A DNA stretch of 64,000 bases from Mycolicibacterium moriokaense (GCF_010726085.1 NZ_AP022560.1:1984001-2048000), one strand, 5' to 3'. Positions 1 through 8,908 are shown, counted from the stretch's first letter. Numbers and translations: made by a program. Notes: generated from the sequence alone by a model not told the origin.

Positions 1-2
1 TA

Positions 3-1028
3 GGTGCCGCCACGTCGAAGCTCAACAAGCACTTCCCATTCGTGATCTCGACGATGATGTCGAACAACCCACTGATCCGCACCAAGTGGCTGAAGCGGCG
101 GTTCTTCGAGAAGTTCCCCGACGATCTGCGCCCTGGCCGGTTGTCGCGATTCATCGCCCATTTCAGCACCGCCGTCGAGATGCTGGTCCCGTTGGCGCTG
201 TTGTTCTCACACGGCGGCTGGCCCACCTACATCGCCGCATTCATCATGCTGTGCTTCCACTTCGGCATCCTCTCGGCTATTCCCATGGGAGTGCCGCTCG
301 AGTGGAACGTCTTCATGATGTTCTGCGTGGTAACGCTTTTCGTCGGCCACGCATCGGTCGGCCTCGGTAATCTGACCACGCCGCTGCCCATCCTGCTGCT
401 TGCTGTGCTGGTCACCATCGTGGTGCTCGGCAACCTGTTCCCACGCAAGATCTCGTTCCTGCCGGGTATGCGGTACTACGCGGGCAACTGGGACACCACG
501 TGGTGGTGCATCAAGCCGTCGGGCAACGAGAAGATCGAGCGCGGACTGGTCGCGATCGCGAGCATGCCCGCCTCCCAGCTCGAGAAGGTCTACGGCAGCC
601 CGGAGCAGGCGATGATCTACCTGTACAAGGGATATGCGTTCCGCGGCTTCAATTCTCACGGCAAGGCACTGCTGACGTTGGTGCACAACGCGCTGGCCGG
701 ACTCAACGAGGACGACTACGTGATCACCGAAGGTGAGCGGCTGTGCAGCACCGCGGTCGGCTGGAATTTCGGCGACGGCCACATGCACAACGAGCAGCTG
801 ATCGCCGCGATGCAGAAGCGGTGCCACTTTGAACCCGGCGAAGTGCGCGTCATTCTCCTCGACGCGCAGCCGTTCCACCGGCAGCGGCAGGAGTACCGGT
901 TGGTCGATGCGGCGACGGGGGAGTTCGAACGTGGCTACGTGACCGTCTCCGACATGGTGACGGGACAACCGTGGAGCGACGACATTCCCGTGCACGTGAC
1001 GTGGTCAGCGTCGACGACCAGCCGATGA
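3..1028 (+). CDS. DUF3556-like transmembrane protein, 5' truncated
   Basis: The reading frame is open from the first bases of the window, so the N-terminus lies outside. About 340 residues are visible. The first third has several hydrophobic segments (roughly residues 45-160), including FIMLCFHFGIL and PILLLAVLVTIVVLGN, followed by a soluble C-terminal half rich in charged residues. The pattern resembles the mycobacterial DUF3556 family, whose members are longer. No catalytic motif is visible and the function is unknown. It is followed by an 81-bp gap and a convergent gntR gene. The family call rests on recognition of the sequence style, not on a search. Confidence 0.7.
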   Translation, partial: GAATSKLNKHFPFVISTMMSNNPLIRTKWLKRRFFEKFPDDLRPGRLSRFIAHFSTAVEMLVPLALLFSHGGWPTYIAAFIMLCFHFGILSAIPMGVPLEWNVFMMFCVVTLFVGHASVGLGNLTTPLPILLLAVLVTIVVLGNLFPRKISFLPGMRYYAGNWDTTWWCIKPSGNEKIERGLVAIASMPASQLEKVYGSPEQAMIYLYKGYAFRGFNSHGKALLTLVHNALAGLNEDDYVITEGERLCSTAVGWNFGDGHMHNEQLIAAMQKRCHFEPGEVRVILLDAQPFHRQRQEYRLVDAATGEFERGYVTVSDMVTGQPWSDDIPVHVTWSASTTSR

Positions 1029-1109
1029 CCGGGCCCCAAAATCATCGAAATCCACGATGCGCAGCGGGAGTTCGAGTAGACGTCTGCAGAACGTGGATAG
1101 CGTTGACGT

Positions 1110-1901
1110 CTAGCCCATGACGTCGCGGACTTTGACGTTCTCCAGCCCCTCGAGCATCAGGTTGCGTGCCACATCGAGGTGTGTACGCCAGTGGGCTTCG
1201 GCAGCCGCGCCGTCGCCCGAACGCAGCAGCTGCATCAGACGCTGGTAAGACCGCATCAGCTTGTCGAAGTCCGCCTTGGATACCGGGCGGCCCTCCTTGA
1301 AGGCGAATGCGGTGTGCCGCACCGTGATCTCCTGCAGCATGCCGGCGATGATCGTCAGCGTCGCGTTACCCGACAGCTCGACGAGCCGTTGGTGGAAATC
1401 GCCTGTCGTCTCGGCGAGCCGACCCGTCTGCCACCCCGAGGGAACGTGGTCGGCGAGCATCTGATCGAGCTCATCGAACGCCTCGTCGGTTCCCGATTCT
1501 GCGAGCAGGCGTGCGGCCATTGGTTCGATGCCGGCCCGAGCCGTCATGAGATCGGCGATGGTCGCGCCCGACAGCTCGAGGAGCAACCCGGCGGGACGGG
1601 CCACAATCTCGGGGCCGGGCACTCGCACGCGGGCGCCGGTACGTGAGCCGCGACGGACTTCGACGAGCCGCTCGGATTCCAGGACTCGCACGGCTTCACG
1701 CAGCGTCGGCCGGCTGACGCCGAAATGGGCCATCAGCTCCGCCTCGTTGGGCAGGAAGTCGCCATCCTTGAGCTGGCCGTCGACCACCATGCGCCGCAAC
1801 GTCCCGGCGACGAGCTCGGCGGTCTTCGGCGATCGGACCGCCGTGCCGCCGCCCACGCCGTCTGGGCCGAGCATCGGCGCCAGTGGTGTACTTCGAGCCA
1901 C
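1110..1901 (-). CDS. GntR/FadR-family transcriptional regulator (FCD domain)
   Basis: A 263-residue regulator. The N-terminal winged helix (about residues 25-90) contains LPNEAELMAHFGVSRPTLRE, the typical GntR recognition region. The C-terminal half is an all-helical FCD effector domain with the usual His/Asp-rich segments (for example GDFHQRLVELSGN). I start it at the GTG at 1901 because GGGGAG lies 6 nt upstream; a longer in-frame start at 1946 has no clear ribosome site. It is transcribed divergently from the thiolase operon, with palindromes between them, so it probably controls that operon in response to an acyl or carboxylic ligand. The ligand is unknown. Confidence 0.88.
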   Translation of the reverse strand: MARSTPLAPMLGPDGVGGGTAVRSPKTAELVAGTLRRMVVDGQLKDGDFLPNEAELMAHFGVSRPTLREAVRVLESERLVEVRRGSRTGARVRVPGPEIVARPAGLLLELSGATIADLMTARAGIEPMAARLLAESGTDEAFDELDQMLADHVPSGWQTGRLAETTGDFHQRLVELSGNATLTIIAGMLQEITVRHTAFAFKEGRPVSKADFDKLMRSYQRLMQLLRSGDGAAAEAHWRTHLDVARNLMLEGLENVKVRDVMG

Positions 1902-2044
1902 TCCATACTCCCCGGGAAGGTGACTGGCGCAGAGCCAGCTATGCAACTCAGTAAACCATGTGGGACGCTAGGTTCATGGGCAGTGCGCATACGCGCAGGT
2001 GGTCGGAGGTTCGGCCCGGCGTAGCGTTAGGCGGGTCACCCTAC

Positions 2045-2071
2045 CAACCAGTAGGTTGACCTAGTAAACTA
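2045..2071. promoter_or_regulatory. Overlapping inverted repeats in the gntR/thiolase intergenic region
   Basis: Three short palindromes overlap between the divergent gntR and thiolase genes: CAACC-N4-GGTTG (2045-2058), TAGGT-TG-ACCTA (2052-2063) and TAGT-AA-ACTA (2062-2071). They lie 47-73 bp upstream of the thiolase start, where an operator would sit. None matches the FadR-type consensus TNGTNNNACNA exactly. Their role as the GntR binding site is inferred. Confidence 0.4.
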
Positions 2072-2117
2072 CGTTGCTCTACCTTCGGGAAAACACGTCT
2101 TTCAAAGGAGAAGGGTC

Positions 2118-3263
2118 ATGGCTGAAGCCGTCATCGTCGAGGCTGTACGGTCGCCGGTCGGCAAGCGCAACGGCGGTCTCTCGGGTGTCCATCCCGCGGA
2201 CCTGTCGGCGCAGGTACTCAACGGCCTGGTGGAGCGCGCAGGCGTCGACCCCGGAATCGTCGAGGACGTCATCTGGGGCTGCGTCATGCAGGCCGGTGAG
2301 CAGGCGATGGACATCGGGCGCACCGCGCTGCTCGCCGCGGGCTGGCCGGAGAGCGTGCCCGGCGTGACGGTCGATCGCCAGTGCGGCTCGAGCCAGCAGT
2401 CGGTCCACTTCGCCGCTGCGGGCGTCGTCGCCGGGCACTACGACGTCGTGGTCGCCGGTGGTGTCGAGTCGATGTCGCGCACCCCGATGGGCGCCTCCCT
2501 GGCCAACGGTGGCAACCCGTTCTCGCCGGGCTTCAAGTCCCGCTACGACCGCACGCCGAACCAGGGCATCGGCGCCGAGATGATCGCCGAGCAGTGGGGT
2601 TTCAGCCGCACCGACCTCGACCAGTTCTCCCTCGGTTCGCATGAGAAGGCTGCTGCCGCACAGGACTCCGGTGCCTTCGACGACCAGATCGTCGCCATCA
2701 AGGACCAGGACGGCAACGCCGTGCTGAAGGACGAGGGCATCCGCCGCGGTACCACCATCGAGAAGATGGGTGAGCTCAAGCCTGCGTTCAAGGAAGACGG
2801 TGTCATCCACGCCGGTAACTCCAGCCAGATCTCGGACGGCTCGGCGGCCCTGCTGTTCATGTCGGCCGAGAAGGCGAAGTCGCTGGGTCTCAAGCCGATT
2901 GCCAAGGTGCACACCGCCGTGCTGGCCGGCGCTGATCCGGTCATCATGCTGACCGCTCCGATCCCCGCCACCCAGAAGGCGCTGAAGAAGTCGGGCCTGA
3001 GCCTCGACGAGATCGGCGTGTTCGAGGTCAACGAGGCCTTCGCGCCCGTGCCGCTGGCCTGGCTGAAGGACATCGGCGCCGACGAGAAGAAGCTCAACCC
3101 CAACGGTGGTGCGATCGCGCTCGGTCACCCGCTCGGCGGTTCGGGCGCCCGCATCATGACCACGATGCTGTATCACATGCGGGACAAGGGCATTCAGTAC
3201 GGCCTGCAGACCATGTGCGAGGGTGGCGGCCAGGCCAACGCCACCATCCTCGAGCTGCTGTGA
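2118..3263 (+). CDS. Acetyl-CoA acyltransferase (thiolase)
   Basis: A 381-residue thiolase, normal length for the family. It cleaves 3-ketoacyl-CoA with CoA, or condenses acetyl-CoA in reverse. The nucleophile Cys89 is in VDRQCGSS, the active-site His337 is in ALGHPLGGSG, and the second catalytic Cys367 is in TMCEGGG. NEAFAPVPLAW is the usual thiolase NEAF box. The ATG is preceded by AAAGGAGAAGG. It is the first gene of a three-gene operon with an enoyl-CoA hydratase (GTGA overlap) and an acyl-CoA dehydrogenase, a set able to run most of a beta-oxidation cycle; a hydroxyacyl-CoA dehydrogenase is not adjacent. Divergent gntR is the likely regulator. Confidence 0.93.
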   Translation: MAEAVIVEAVRSPVGKRNGGLSGVHPADLSAQVLNGLVERAGVDPGIVEDVIWGCVMQAGEQAMDIGRTALLAAGWPESVPGVTVDRQCGSSQQSVHFAAAGVVAGHYDVVVAGGVESMSRTPMGASLANGGNPFSPGFKSRYDRTPNQGIGAEMIAEQWGFSRTDLDQFSLGSHEKAAAAQDSGAFDDQIVAIKDQDGNAVLKDEGIRRGTTIEKMGELKPAFKEDGVIHAGNSSQISDGSAALLFMSAEKAKSLGLKPIAKVHTAVLAGADPVIMLTAPIPATQKALKKSGLSLDEIGVFEVNEAFAPVPLAWLKDIGADEKKLNPNGGAIALGHPLGGSGARIMTTMLYHMRDKGIQYGLQTMCEGGGQANATILELL

Positions 3264-4057
3264 CAACTGACGTTCAGGCCCCCGCCGCTCTCACCGAGCG
3301 GCGGGGCAACGTCCTCATCATCACGCTGAACCGCCCCGAGGCACGCAACGCCGTCAACAGCGCGGTGAGCACCGCGGTGGGAGACGCCCTGCAGGCCGCG
3401 CAGGACGATCCCGAGGTCCGCGCCGTCGTCATCACCGGTGCAGGCGAATCGTTCTGTGCCGGCGCCGATCTCAAGGCGATCTCGCGCCGAGAGAACCTGT
3501 TTCATCCCGACCATGCCGACTGGGGCTTCGCGGGTTACGTCCACCACTACATCGACAAGCCGACGATCGCCGCGGTCAACGGCACGGCGCTCGGCGGTGG
3601 AACCGAACTCGCACTCGCCAGCGATCTCGTCGTCGCCGAAGAGCGAGCCAAGTTCGGGCTGCCCGAAGTCAAACGGGGCCTGATCGCTGCCGCAGGCGGC
3701 GTCTTCCGCATCGTCGACCATCTGCCCCGCAAGGTCGCGATGGAACTGCTGTTCACCGGCGAACCGATGAGTTCCGCCGACGCCCTGAAGTGGGGCCTGA
3801 TCAACCAGGTCGTGCCCGACGGCACCGCGGTCGAGGCGGCGCTCGCGCTCGCCGAGCGCATCACTTGCAATGCGCCGCTTGCGGTGTGGGCGAGCAAGAG
3901 GGTCGCGATGGGCGTCGACGACGGTGTCATCGTCGGCGACGAGCCCGGCTGGACCAGGACCATGCGCGAAATCGGAACGGTGCTTCGTTCCGAGGACGCC
4001 AAAGAAGGACCGCTGGCCTTCGCGCAGAAACGCCAGCCGGTATGGAAAGCACAGTAA
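3260..4057 (+). CDS. Enoyl-CoA hydratase/isomerase (crotonase) family protein
   Basis: A 265-residue crotonase-fold protein. The oxyanion-hole motifs are visible: the GESFCAGADLKAI segment and GTALGGGTELALASD. The two candidate catalytic glutamates are in GGGTELA and in FGLPEVKRGL, so hydratase activity is plausible. The GTG start overlaps the thiolase stop as GTGA, which implies translational coupling. It is followed after 19 bp by an acyl-CoA dehydrogenase. Substrate chain length cannot be read from the sequence. Confidence 0.9.
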   Translation: MTTDVQAPAALTERRGNVLIITLNRPEARNAVNSAVSTAVGDALQAAQDDPEVRAVVITGAGESFCAGADLKAISRRENLFHPDHADWGFAGYVHHYIDKPTIAAVNGTALGGGTELALASDLVVAEERAKFGLPEVKRGLIAAAGGVFRIVDHLPRKVAMELLFTGEPMSSADALKWGLINQVVPDGTAVEAALALAERITCNAPLAVWASKRVAMGVDDGVIVGDEPGWTRTMREIGTVLRSEDAKEGPLAFAQKRQPVWKAQ

Positions 4058-4076
4058 GCGAAGTAAGGGAAAGACT

Positions 4077-5219
4077 TTGAAGCGCACGATTTACGACGCC
4101 GAGCACGAAGCGTTCCGCGACACCGTCCGTGAGTACATCGAGCGCGAGCTCGTGCCCAACCACGAGAAGTGGGAGGCCGAGCGCATCGTCGATCGGTCGG
4201 CCTACGTCGCGGCAGGCAAGTACGGGCTCATCGGGTTCAACATGCCCGAGGAGTTCGGGGGCGGCGGTTCCGACGACTTCCGGTTCAACGCGATCATCGA
4301 CGAGGAGATCGCCAAAGCAGGTGTGCACGGCCCCGCGCTGAGCCTGCACAACGACGTCGTCGGCCCGTACTTCAAGGACCTCTGCAACGACGAGCAGAAG
4401 CAGCGCTGGCTGCCCGGCATCGCCAGCGGCGAGACGATCATCGCGATCGCGATGACCGAGCCCGGTGCAGGAAGCGACCTGGCGGGCATCCGCACCTCGG
4501 CGGTGCGCGACGGCGACGACTGGATCGTCAACGGCTCCAAGACATTCATCTCGTCAGGCATCAACAGCGACCTCGTCGTGGTGGTGTGCCGCACCGATCC
4601 CGAAGCCGGCCACAAGGGCTTCAGCCTGTTGGTCGTCGAGCGTGACATGCCGGGCTTCACCCGCGGGCGCAAGCTCGACAAGATGGGCCTGCACGCGCAG
4701 GACACCTCCGAGCTGCACTTCGAGAATGTCCGCGTGCCGAACGCCAACCTGCTGGGCAAGGAAGGCCGCGGCTTCTACCACCTGATGCAGAACCTGCCGT
4801 CGGAGCGGCTCTCGATCGCGATCAGCGCGATCGCAGGCGCGCGCGAAACCTGGCGTCAGACCGTGCAGTACGCCAAGGATCGCAAGGCGTTCGGTCAGCC
4901 GATCGGCAGCTTCCAGCACAACCGGTTCCTGCTCGCCGAGATGGACACCGAGCTCGAGGTCACCGAGAACTACATCGACCGGTGCCTGCGGGGTGTCGTC
5001 GACGGTGAGCTGACCGCGGTCGAGGCGGCCAAGGCGAAGTGGTGGGCCACCGAGATCGCGAAGAAGGTCGTCGACCGGTGCGTGCAGCTGCACGGCGGCT
5101 ACGGCTACATGCTCGAGTACCGCGTCGCGCGCGACTACGTCGACGGACGTATCCAGACGATCTTCGGCGGCACGACCGAGATCATGAAGGAGATCATCGG
5201 CCGCGATCTGGGCCTCTAA
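4077..5219 (+). CDS. Acyl-CoA dehydrogenase, long-chain/isovaleryl-type active site
   Basis: A 380-residue FAD flavoprotein that forms trans-2-enoyl-CoA. Standard blocks are present: AMTEPGAGSDLAGI, NGSKTFISSG and the C-terminal FGGTTEIMKEIIGR. The C-terminal position that carries the catalytic Glu in medium-chain enzymes (YEGT) is Gly here (FGGT). A Glu at about 243 (LPSERLSIA) matches the helix-G catalytic Glu of long-chain and isovaleryl-CoA dehydrogenases. I start at TTG 4077, with AAGGGAAAG just upstream; no ATG or GTG fits as well. It is the last gene of the operon and is followed by a 53-nt hairpin repeat. Confidence 0.92.
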   Translation: MKRTIYDAEHEAFRDTVREYIERELVPNHEKWEAERIVDRSAYVAAGKYGLIGFNMPEEFGGGGSDDFRFNAIIDEEIAKAGVHGPALSLHNDVVGPYFKDLCNDEQKQRWLPGIASGETIIAIAMTEPGAGSDLAGIRTSAVRDGDDWIVNGSKTFISSGINSDLVVVVCRTDPEAGHKGFSLLVVERDMPGFTRGRKLDKMGLHAQDTSELHFENVRVPNANLLGKEGRGFYHLMQNLPSERLSIAISAIAGARETWRQTVQYAKDRKAFGQPIGSFQHNRFLLAEMDTELEVTENYIDRCLRGVVDGELTAVEAAKAKWWATEIAKKVVDRCVQLHGGYGYMLEYRVARDYVDGRIQTIFGGTTEIMKEIIGRDLGL

Positions 5220-5222
5220 ACA

Positions 5223-5275
5223 GCGATTTGGGCGTGCTGGGTACCGCTGAGCGTGACCCAGCACGCCGAAATCGC
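5223..5275. repeat. 53-nt nested hairpin repeat, copy 1 (convergent intergenic, possible bidirectional terminator)
   Basis: Left arm 5223-5242 (GCGATTTGGGCGTGCTGGGT) pairs with right arm 5256-5275 in a 20-bp stem with one mismatch and a 13-nt loop, followed on + by five A. It fills the gap between two convergent acyl-CoA dehydrogenase genes. It is the same length as, and aligns without gaps to, the copies at 21614, 38038 and 38994. Termination in both directions is inferred from position and structure. Confidence 0.75.
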
Positions 5276-5280
5276 AAAAA

Positions 5281-6444
5281 CTAGGCCGGGTCGAGTAGTG
5301 CTCTGGGGCCGCGGGTCATCAACTGGCGGCCCACGATGATCCGCTGGATCTCGCTGGCTCCCTCCCAGATGCGTTCGACGCGAAGCTCTCGGAACATGCG
5401 CTCGGCGACGTTCTCGCGCATATAGCCACGGCCGCCGAAGATCTGCACCGCGCGATCGGCGACGCGCCCCGCCATCTCTGAGCAGTACAACTTCGCCATC
5501 GAGGCCTGGCCGTGGAGCGTCTTGCGGTCGTGTCCGGCGTCGATCGAGCGCGCGACCTCGTAGAGCATGGTTCTGGCTGCGAACAATTCGGTCGCATTGT
5601 CCGCGAGCATGCCTGCCACCAATTGGTGCTCACCCAACGGCTTGCCGTCCACGATCCGGGTCTGCGCGAACACGGTCGTCTCGTCGACGAGGCGCTGCGC
5701 CGCGCCCACGCATCGCGCGGCCACCATCATCCGCTCGAATCGGAACCAGTCCTGGGTGAACGTCATCGGACCGCCCTCGGTACCGACCAGGTTCTCGAGC
5801 GGAACACGAACATCGTTGAACGCCACGATCGGATGCTCGTCGGCGATGTGATGCGAATAGTGGGGTGTGCGAACCACTTCCACACCCGGCCACGGCAGAT
5901 CGACCACCAGCAGCACGTGGTCGCCGTCGGGAAGCACGGCTTCGACGAAGACGTAGTCGGCGAGGTTGAACGACGTCACGTGCCACTTGACCCCGTTGAT
6001 CACATACTCGTCGCCGTCGCGGCGGGCGGTGGCGGCCAGCGCGGAGACGTCTGAGCCCGCGAACTCTTCGGTGATCGCGTAGGCCTCGTGCTTCTCGCCG
6101 CGCACCGACGGCAGCAGCCAGCGTTCGCGTTGGTAGTCGGTGGCGACGTCAACCCACCACTGCGGTGGGGTGGCCATCACCCAGCCCAACCCGTTGGTCA
6201 CCCGGCCGCACTGTTCCTGCACCAGCACCTGCTGCAGCGCGGTGTAACCGGGACCGCCGACGGACGTCGGCATATTGGTGGCGTACAAACCCAATTCGAT
6301 TGCCCGCGCCTGATGCTCGGCGGTGATCTCCTTGGGTAGCACGCCTCCGGCGAGCTCGGCCTCCACCTCGTACGGCATCAGCGTTTCGACGAACGCTCGC
6401 GCGGTGTCGCGGATGCGCCGATCTTCCTCTGTCAGGCCGTACAT
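5281..6444 (-). CDS. Acyl-CoA dehydrogenase family protein
   Basis: A 387-residue acyl-CoA dehydrogenase paralogue of a different subtype from the one at 4077. Here the catalytic Glu (about 361) is at the medium/short-chain position, in RIWEGASEIQR. FAD-binding blocks include AITEEFAGSDVSAL and IFGGRGYM. I chose ATG 6444 because GTGGAGG lies about 6 nt upstream; an in-frame GTG at 6456 would sit inside that ribosome site. The gene is divergent from an FAD amine-oxidase-like gene, and the 20-bp palindrome at 6461-6480 lies between them, so it probably belongs to the TetR-controlled cluster. The CoA substrate is unknown. Confidence 0.9.
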   Translation of the reverse strand: MYGLTEEDRRIRDTARAFVETLMPYEVEAELAGGVLPKEITAEHQARAIELGLYATNMPTSVGGPGYTALQQVLVQEQCGRVTNGLGWVMATPPQWWVDVATDYQRERWLLPSVRGEKHEAYAITEEFAGSDVSALAATARRDGDEYVINGVKWHVTSFNLADYVFVEAVLPDGDHVLLVVDLPWPGVEVVRTPHYSHHIADEHPIVAFNDVRVPLENLVGTEGGPMTFTQDWFRFERMMVAARCVGAAQRLVDETTVFAQTRIVDGKPLGEHQLVAGMLADNATELFAARTMLYEVARSIDAGHDRKTLHGQASMAKLYCSEMAGRVADRAVQIFGGRGYMRENVAERMFRELRVERIWEGASEIQRIIVGRQLMTRGPRALLDPA

Positions 6445-6460
6445 CCATACCTCCACCCTC

Positions 6461-6480
6461 TTGACTGAGCGTTCAGTCTA
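6461..6480. promoter_or_regulatory. Putative TetR operator, site 1
   Basis: TTGACTGAGCGTTCAGTCTA is an almost perfect 20-bp palindrome (GACTGA/TTCAGTC half-sites). It lies 17 bp upstream of both flanking divergent starts (6444 minus, 6498 plus). Near-identical copies are at 12627-12646 and 15927-15946. Its position would block transcription in both directions if bound by the TetR encoded at 12707. Confidence 0.75.
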
Positions 6481-6497
6481 TGCCAGCGTTCCATGCT

Positions 6498-7700
6498 ATG
6501 ACCAGCTCCCATAGTGCCGATGTCGTGGTGGTGGGCGGCGGCACGGTCGGCGCGTGGACGGCCGTGCTGCTCGCCGAGAGCGGCGATCGCAAGGTCGTAC
6601 TGCTCGAAGCCAGAACACTGGGCGAAGGCGCCAGCAGCCGCGCCGCGGGCATGGTGCGGGCGCAGGGCGGCACCGAAACCGCCATCAGGCTGGGCCTTCG
6701 CACCCAGGAGTTCTATGCCGCCAGCGGCGACCGATTCCCGCTGGACTGCGGTTTCGTGGCGCAGGGCTACCTGATGCCCTGTTTCACCCCGGCCGAAGTG
6801 CAGCAGGCGCACGATCGCATTGCGTTGCAACGCTCCATCGGTCTCGATGTCGAGTGGCTCTCCTCCGACGACCTCGACAATCGGGACACCGGCCTGGCGC
6901 CAGGTGTCACGCTGGGTGCGTCATACGCCCCCGGCGACGGGTACATCGACGCGCCGCGCAACGTGCTCGCATACACGGCGGCCCTCACCGCGTGCGGAGT
7001 CGAGGTCCGCGAACGCTGCAGCTTCACCGGTCTTCGCACAGCGGGCGGCCGTGTCGTCGGCGTCCACACGTCGGCGGGCCCGATCGACACGCCGCACGTC
7101 GTCCTGACGGGCGGCCCGCAGCTGGGCGATGTCGGCCGTGCCGCGGGTGGCCGTATCCACGCCGGCGGCACCCGCCATCAGGTGGTGGTCACCGCGCCCG
7201 TTCCCGGTGTCGATGTCAACGAGCTGCCGATGGTGTTCGACGTCAGCTCCGGAATCTACTGGCGGCCAGGCGAATCCGGTGGGCTGCTGTGGGGGATGAG
7301 CAACCCGGAGGAACCGCCGGGTGTAGCGATGGACTTCGACACCGTCTACTACCACAAGATGCGCGATCGTATCGAGGAGCTGTTCCCCGCGGTGGCGGGC
7401 CTTGGGCTGAAGCGGTCGTGGGCGGCGACCATCGACTACACCCCCGACCACCTGCCGATCCTGGGGCCGCTGCTGACCGACGACGGTCCGGTCGAGGGCA
7501 CCGTGGTGGCCAGCCCTGCCGGTCACGGCATGATGTGGGGTCCCGCGGTCGCGCAGGTCGCCGCCGACCTCACGACGACGGGCACGTGCACGTGGCTCGA
7601 TCTGACCGACCTCGGGCTCGACCGCTTCGACGCCGACGGCAACAGTCGCGTTGCCCCAGAGCCGATTTCACTACCCTTCCCGGAGAAAGCGACACTGTGA
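6498..7700 (+). CDS. FAD-dependent oxidoreductase, DAO/sarcosine-oxidase-like
   Basis: About 400 residues of the D-amino-acid-oxidase fold. The N-terminal Rossmann FAD motif is VVVVGGGTVGAW, the mid-domain is mixed, and the C-terminus has DYTPDHLPILGPL and a glycine-rich SPAGHGMMWGPA that closes over FAD in this family. It likely oxidises an amine C-N bond (N-methyl amino acid or secondary amine), but the substrate is not readable. ATG 6498 is preferred; an in-frame ATG at 6480 would overlap the palindromic operator. Neither has a strong ribosome site. The GTG of the cupin gene overlaps its stop. Confidence 0.85.
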   Translation: MTSSHSADVVVVGGGTVGAWTAVLLAESGDRKVVLLEARTLGEGASSRAAGMVRAQGGTETAIRLGLRTQEFYAASGDRFPLDCGFVAQGYLMPCFTPAEVQQAHDRIALQRSIGLDVEWLSSDDLDNRDTGLAPGVTLGASYAPGDGYIDAPRNVLAYTAALTACGVEVRERCSFTGLRTAGGRVVGVHTSAGPIDTPHVVLTGGPQLGDVGRAAGGRIHAGGTRHQVVVTAPVPGVDVNELPMVFDVSSGIYWRPGESGGLLWGMSNPEEPPGVAMDFDTVYYHKMRDRIEELFPAVAGLGLKRSWAATIDYTPDHLPILGPLLTDDGPVEGTVVASPAGHGMMWGPAVAQVAADLTTTGTCTWLDLTDLGLDRFDADGNSRVAPEPISLPFPEKATL

Positions 7701-8041
7701 CCATCATCGACACCGCATTCCTTGCCCAGGCCGCTGACGCAGAACTCGAGGACTGGGGCCCGCTCGCTGAAGCGACCGGCGACCCGATGGCCACGCACGG
7801 CCTCGAGATCTGGGTGGACGGCGACAGGTCCGCGGGCATCTGGCAATGCACCGCGGGGCCGTCCTACTGGGTTCAGGACGAGAACGAGGTCATCTACGTC
7901 CTGTCCGGCCGGATGACCGTGACACCCGACGGTGGCGAGCCGAAAGAGATCAAGGCAGGCGACGTCGCGGTGTTCCCGGTCGGGTGGAAGGGCACCTGGG
8001 AACTGCACGAGACGGTGCGCAAGGTCTATTCGATCTTCTGA
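7697..8041 (+). CDS. Cupin-domain protein (DUF861/Cupin_3-like)
   Basis: A 114-residue single-domain cupin. The segment ENEVIYVLSGRMTVTPDGGE, followed by IKAGDVAVFPVGWKGTWEL, has the beta-barrel pattern of the Cupin_3/EutQ-type family. The metal ligands are less obvious than in classic cupins, since the usual HxH is absent. The GTG start overlaps the upstream flavoprotein stop (GTGA), and GGAGAAAG precedes it, so the two are co-translated. A role in handling the flavoenzyme product or as a small-molecule binder is possible; the function is unknown. Confidence 0.85.
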   Translation: MTIIDTAFLAQAADAELEDWGPLAEATGDPMATHGLEIWVDGDRSAGIWQCTAGPSYWVQDENEVIYVLSGRMTVTPDGGEPKEIKAGDVAVFPVGWKGTWELHETVRKVYSIF

Positions 8042-8044
8042 GAG

Positions 8045-8878
8045 CTACTTCGACGTCCACCCCGCGTCGACAGGCAGCGTGACCCCGGTGATGTAACGGC
8101 CCGATGACCCACAGAGGTATACCATCGCCTCGCTGATGTCGGTCGGTTCGATCATCGGTACCGGAAGCAGGTTCTCGAACATCGCCGCGTACTCGGGACG
8201 TTCGGCCATCAGCTGTTCGACCTGCGGGTTGACGATCATCGGGCTCGTGACACCTGTCGGATGGACGCTGTTGACGCGAATGTTCCTCTCGGCGAGCATG
8301 TTCGCGTAGCCGCGCATCAACCCGACCACACCGTGCTTGGCCGCGGCGTAACCCATCAAGCCGTGTTGTTTCTGGCCGAACCTCATCCGCATGCCGGACA
8401 GTCCCGCGACGGAGCTCGTGATGACGATGGCCCCGCCGTCGCCGTGGGCAAGCATCGCCGGTAGCGACGCTTCGATGGTGTAGTAGACCCCTTTGAGCAT
8501 CACGTCGACGGCGTCGACGAATGACTGCATCTCGTCGGCGCCCGGGCTGAGCACCGGCGCGATACCGGCGTTGGCGAGGACGAAGTCGATGCGCCCGAAC
8601 TCGGCGACCCCGCTGTCCACAGCCGCCTTGAGCCTTGCGAAATCACGGACGTCGCCCTGCTCGGCGACGATGCGCTGCCCGGTCTTCTCGACGAGGTTGA
8701 CCGTCTGGTCGAGGTCTTCCGGTGTGGCCATCGGATAGCCCACGCACTCGATCTGATCGCACAGATCGAAAGCGATGACGTTCGCTCCCTCTTCTGCGAA
8801 ACGGACCGCGTGAGAACGCCCTTGGCCGCGCGCCGCCCCCGTGATGAATACAACCTTGCCGTCGAATTGTTTCGTCAT
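8045..8878 (-). CDS. SDR oxidoreductase of the mycofactocin-coupled type
   Basis: A 277-residue short-chain dehydrogenase. It has the cofactor motif TGAARGQGRSHA, NAG (LANAGIAP) and the catalytic Ser plus YAAAK. An extra loop after the second beta strand (FDLCDQIECVGYPMATPEDL) is the insertion I associate with mycofactocin-dependent SDRs, which hold NAD tightly and pass electrons to mycofactocin. GGGAGG precedes the ATG. It is the last gene of a minus-strand operon after the PYROXD2-like and ADP-forming CoA-ligase genes and likely oxidises an alcohol intermediate. It converges on the cupin gene with 3 bp between stops. Confidence 0.88.
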   Translation of the reverse strand: MTKQFDGKVVFITGAARGQGRSHAVRFAEEGANVIAFDLCDQIECVGYPMATPEDLDQTVNLVEKTGQRIVAEQGDVRDFARLKAAVDSGVAEFGRIDFVLANAGIAPVLSPGADEMQSFVDAVDVMLKGVYYTIEASLPAMLAHGDGGAIVITSSVAGLSGMRMRFGQKQHGLMGYAAAKHGVVGLMRGYANMLAERNIRVNSVHPTGVTSPMIVNPQVEQLMAERPEYAAMFENLLPVPMIEPTDISEAMVYLCGSSGRYITGVTLPVDAGWTSK

Positions 8879-8908
8879 GGCGCCTCCCAGATTCGGAGTA
8901 TGCGCGCC

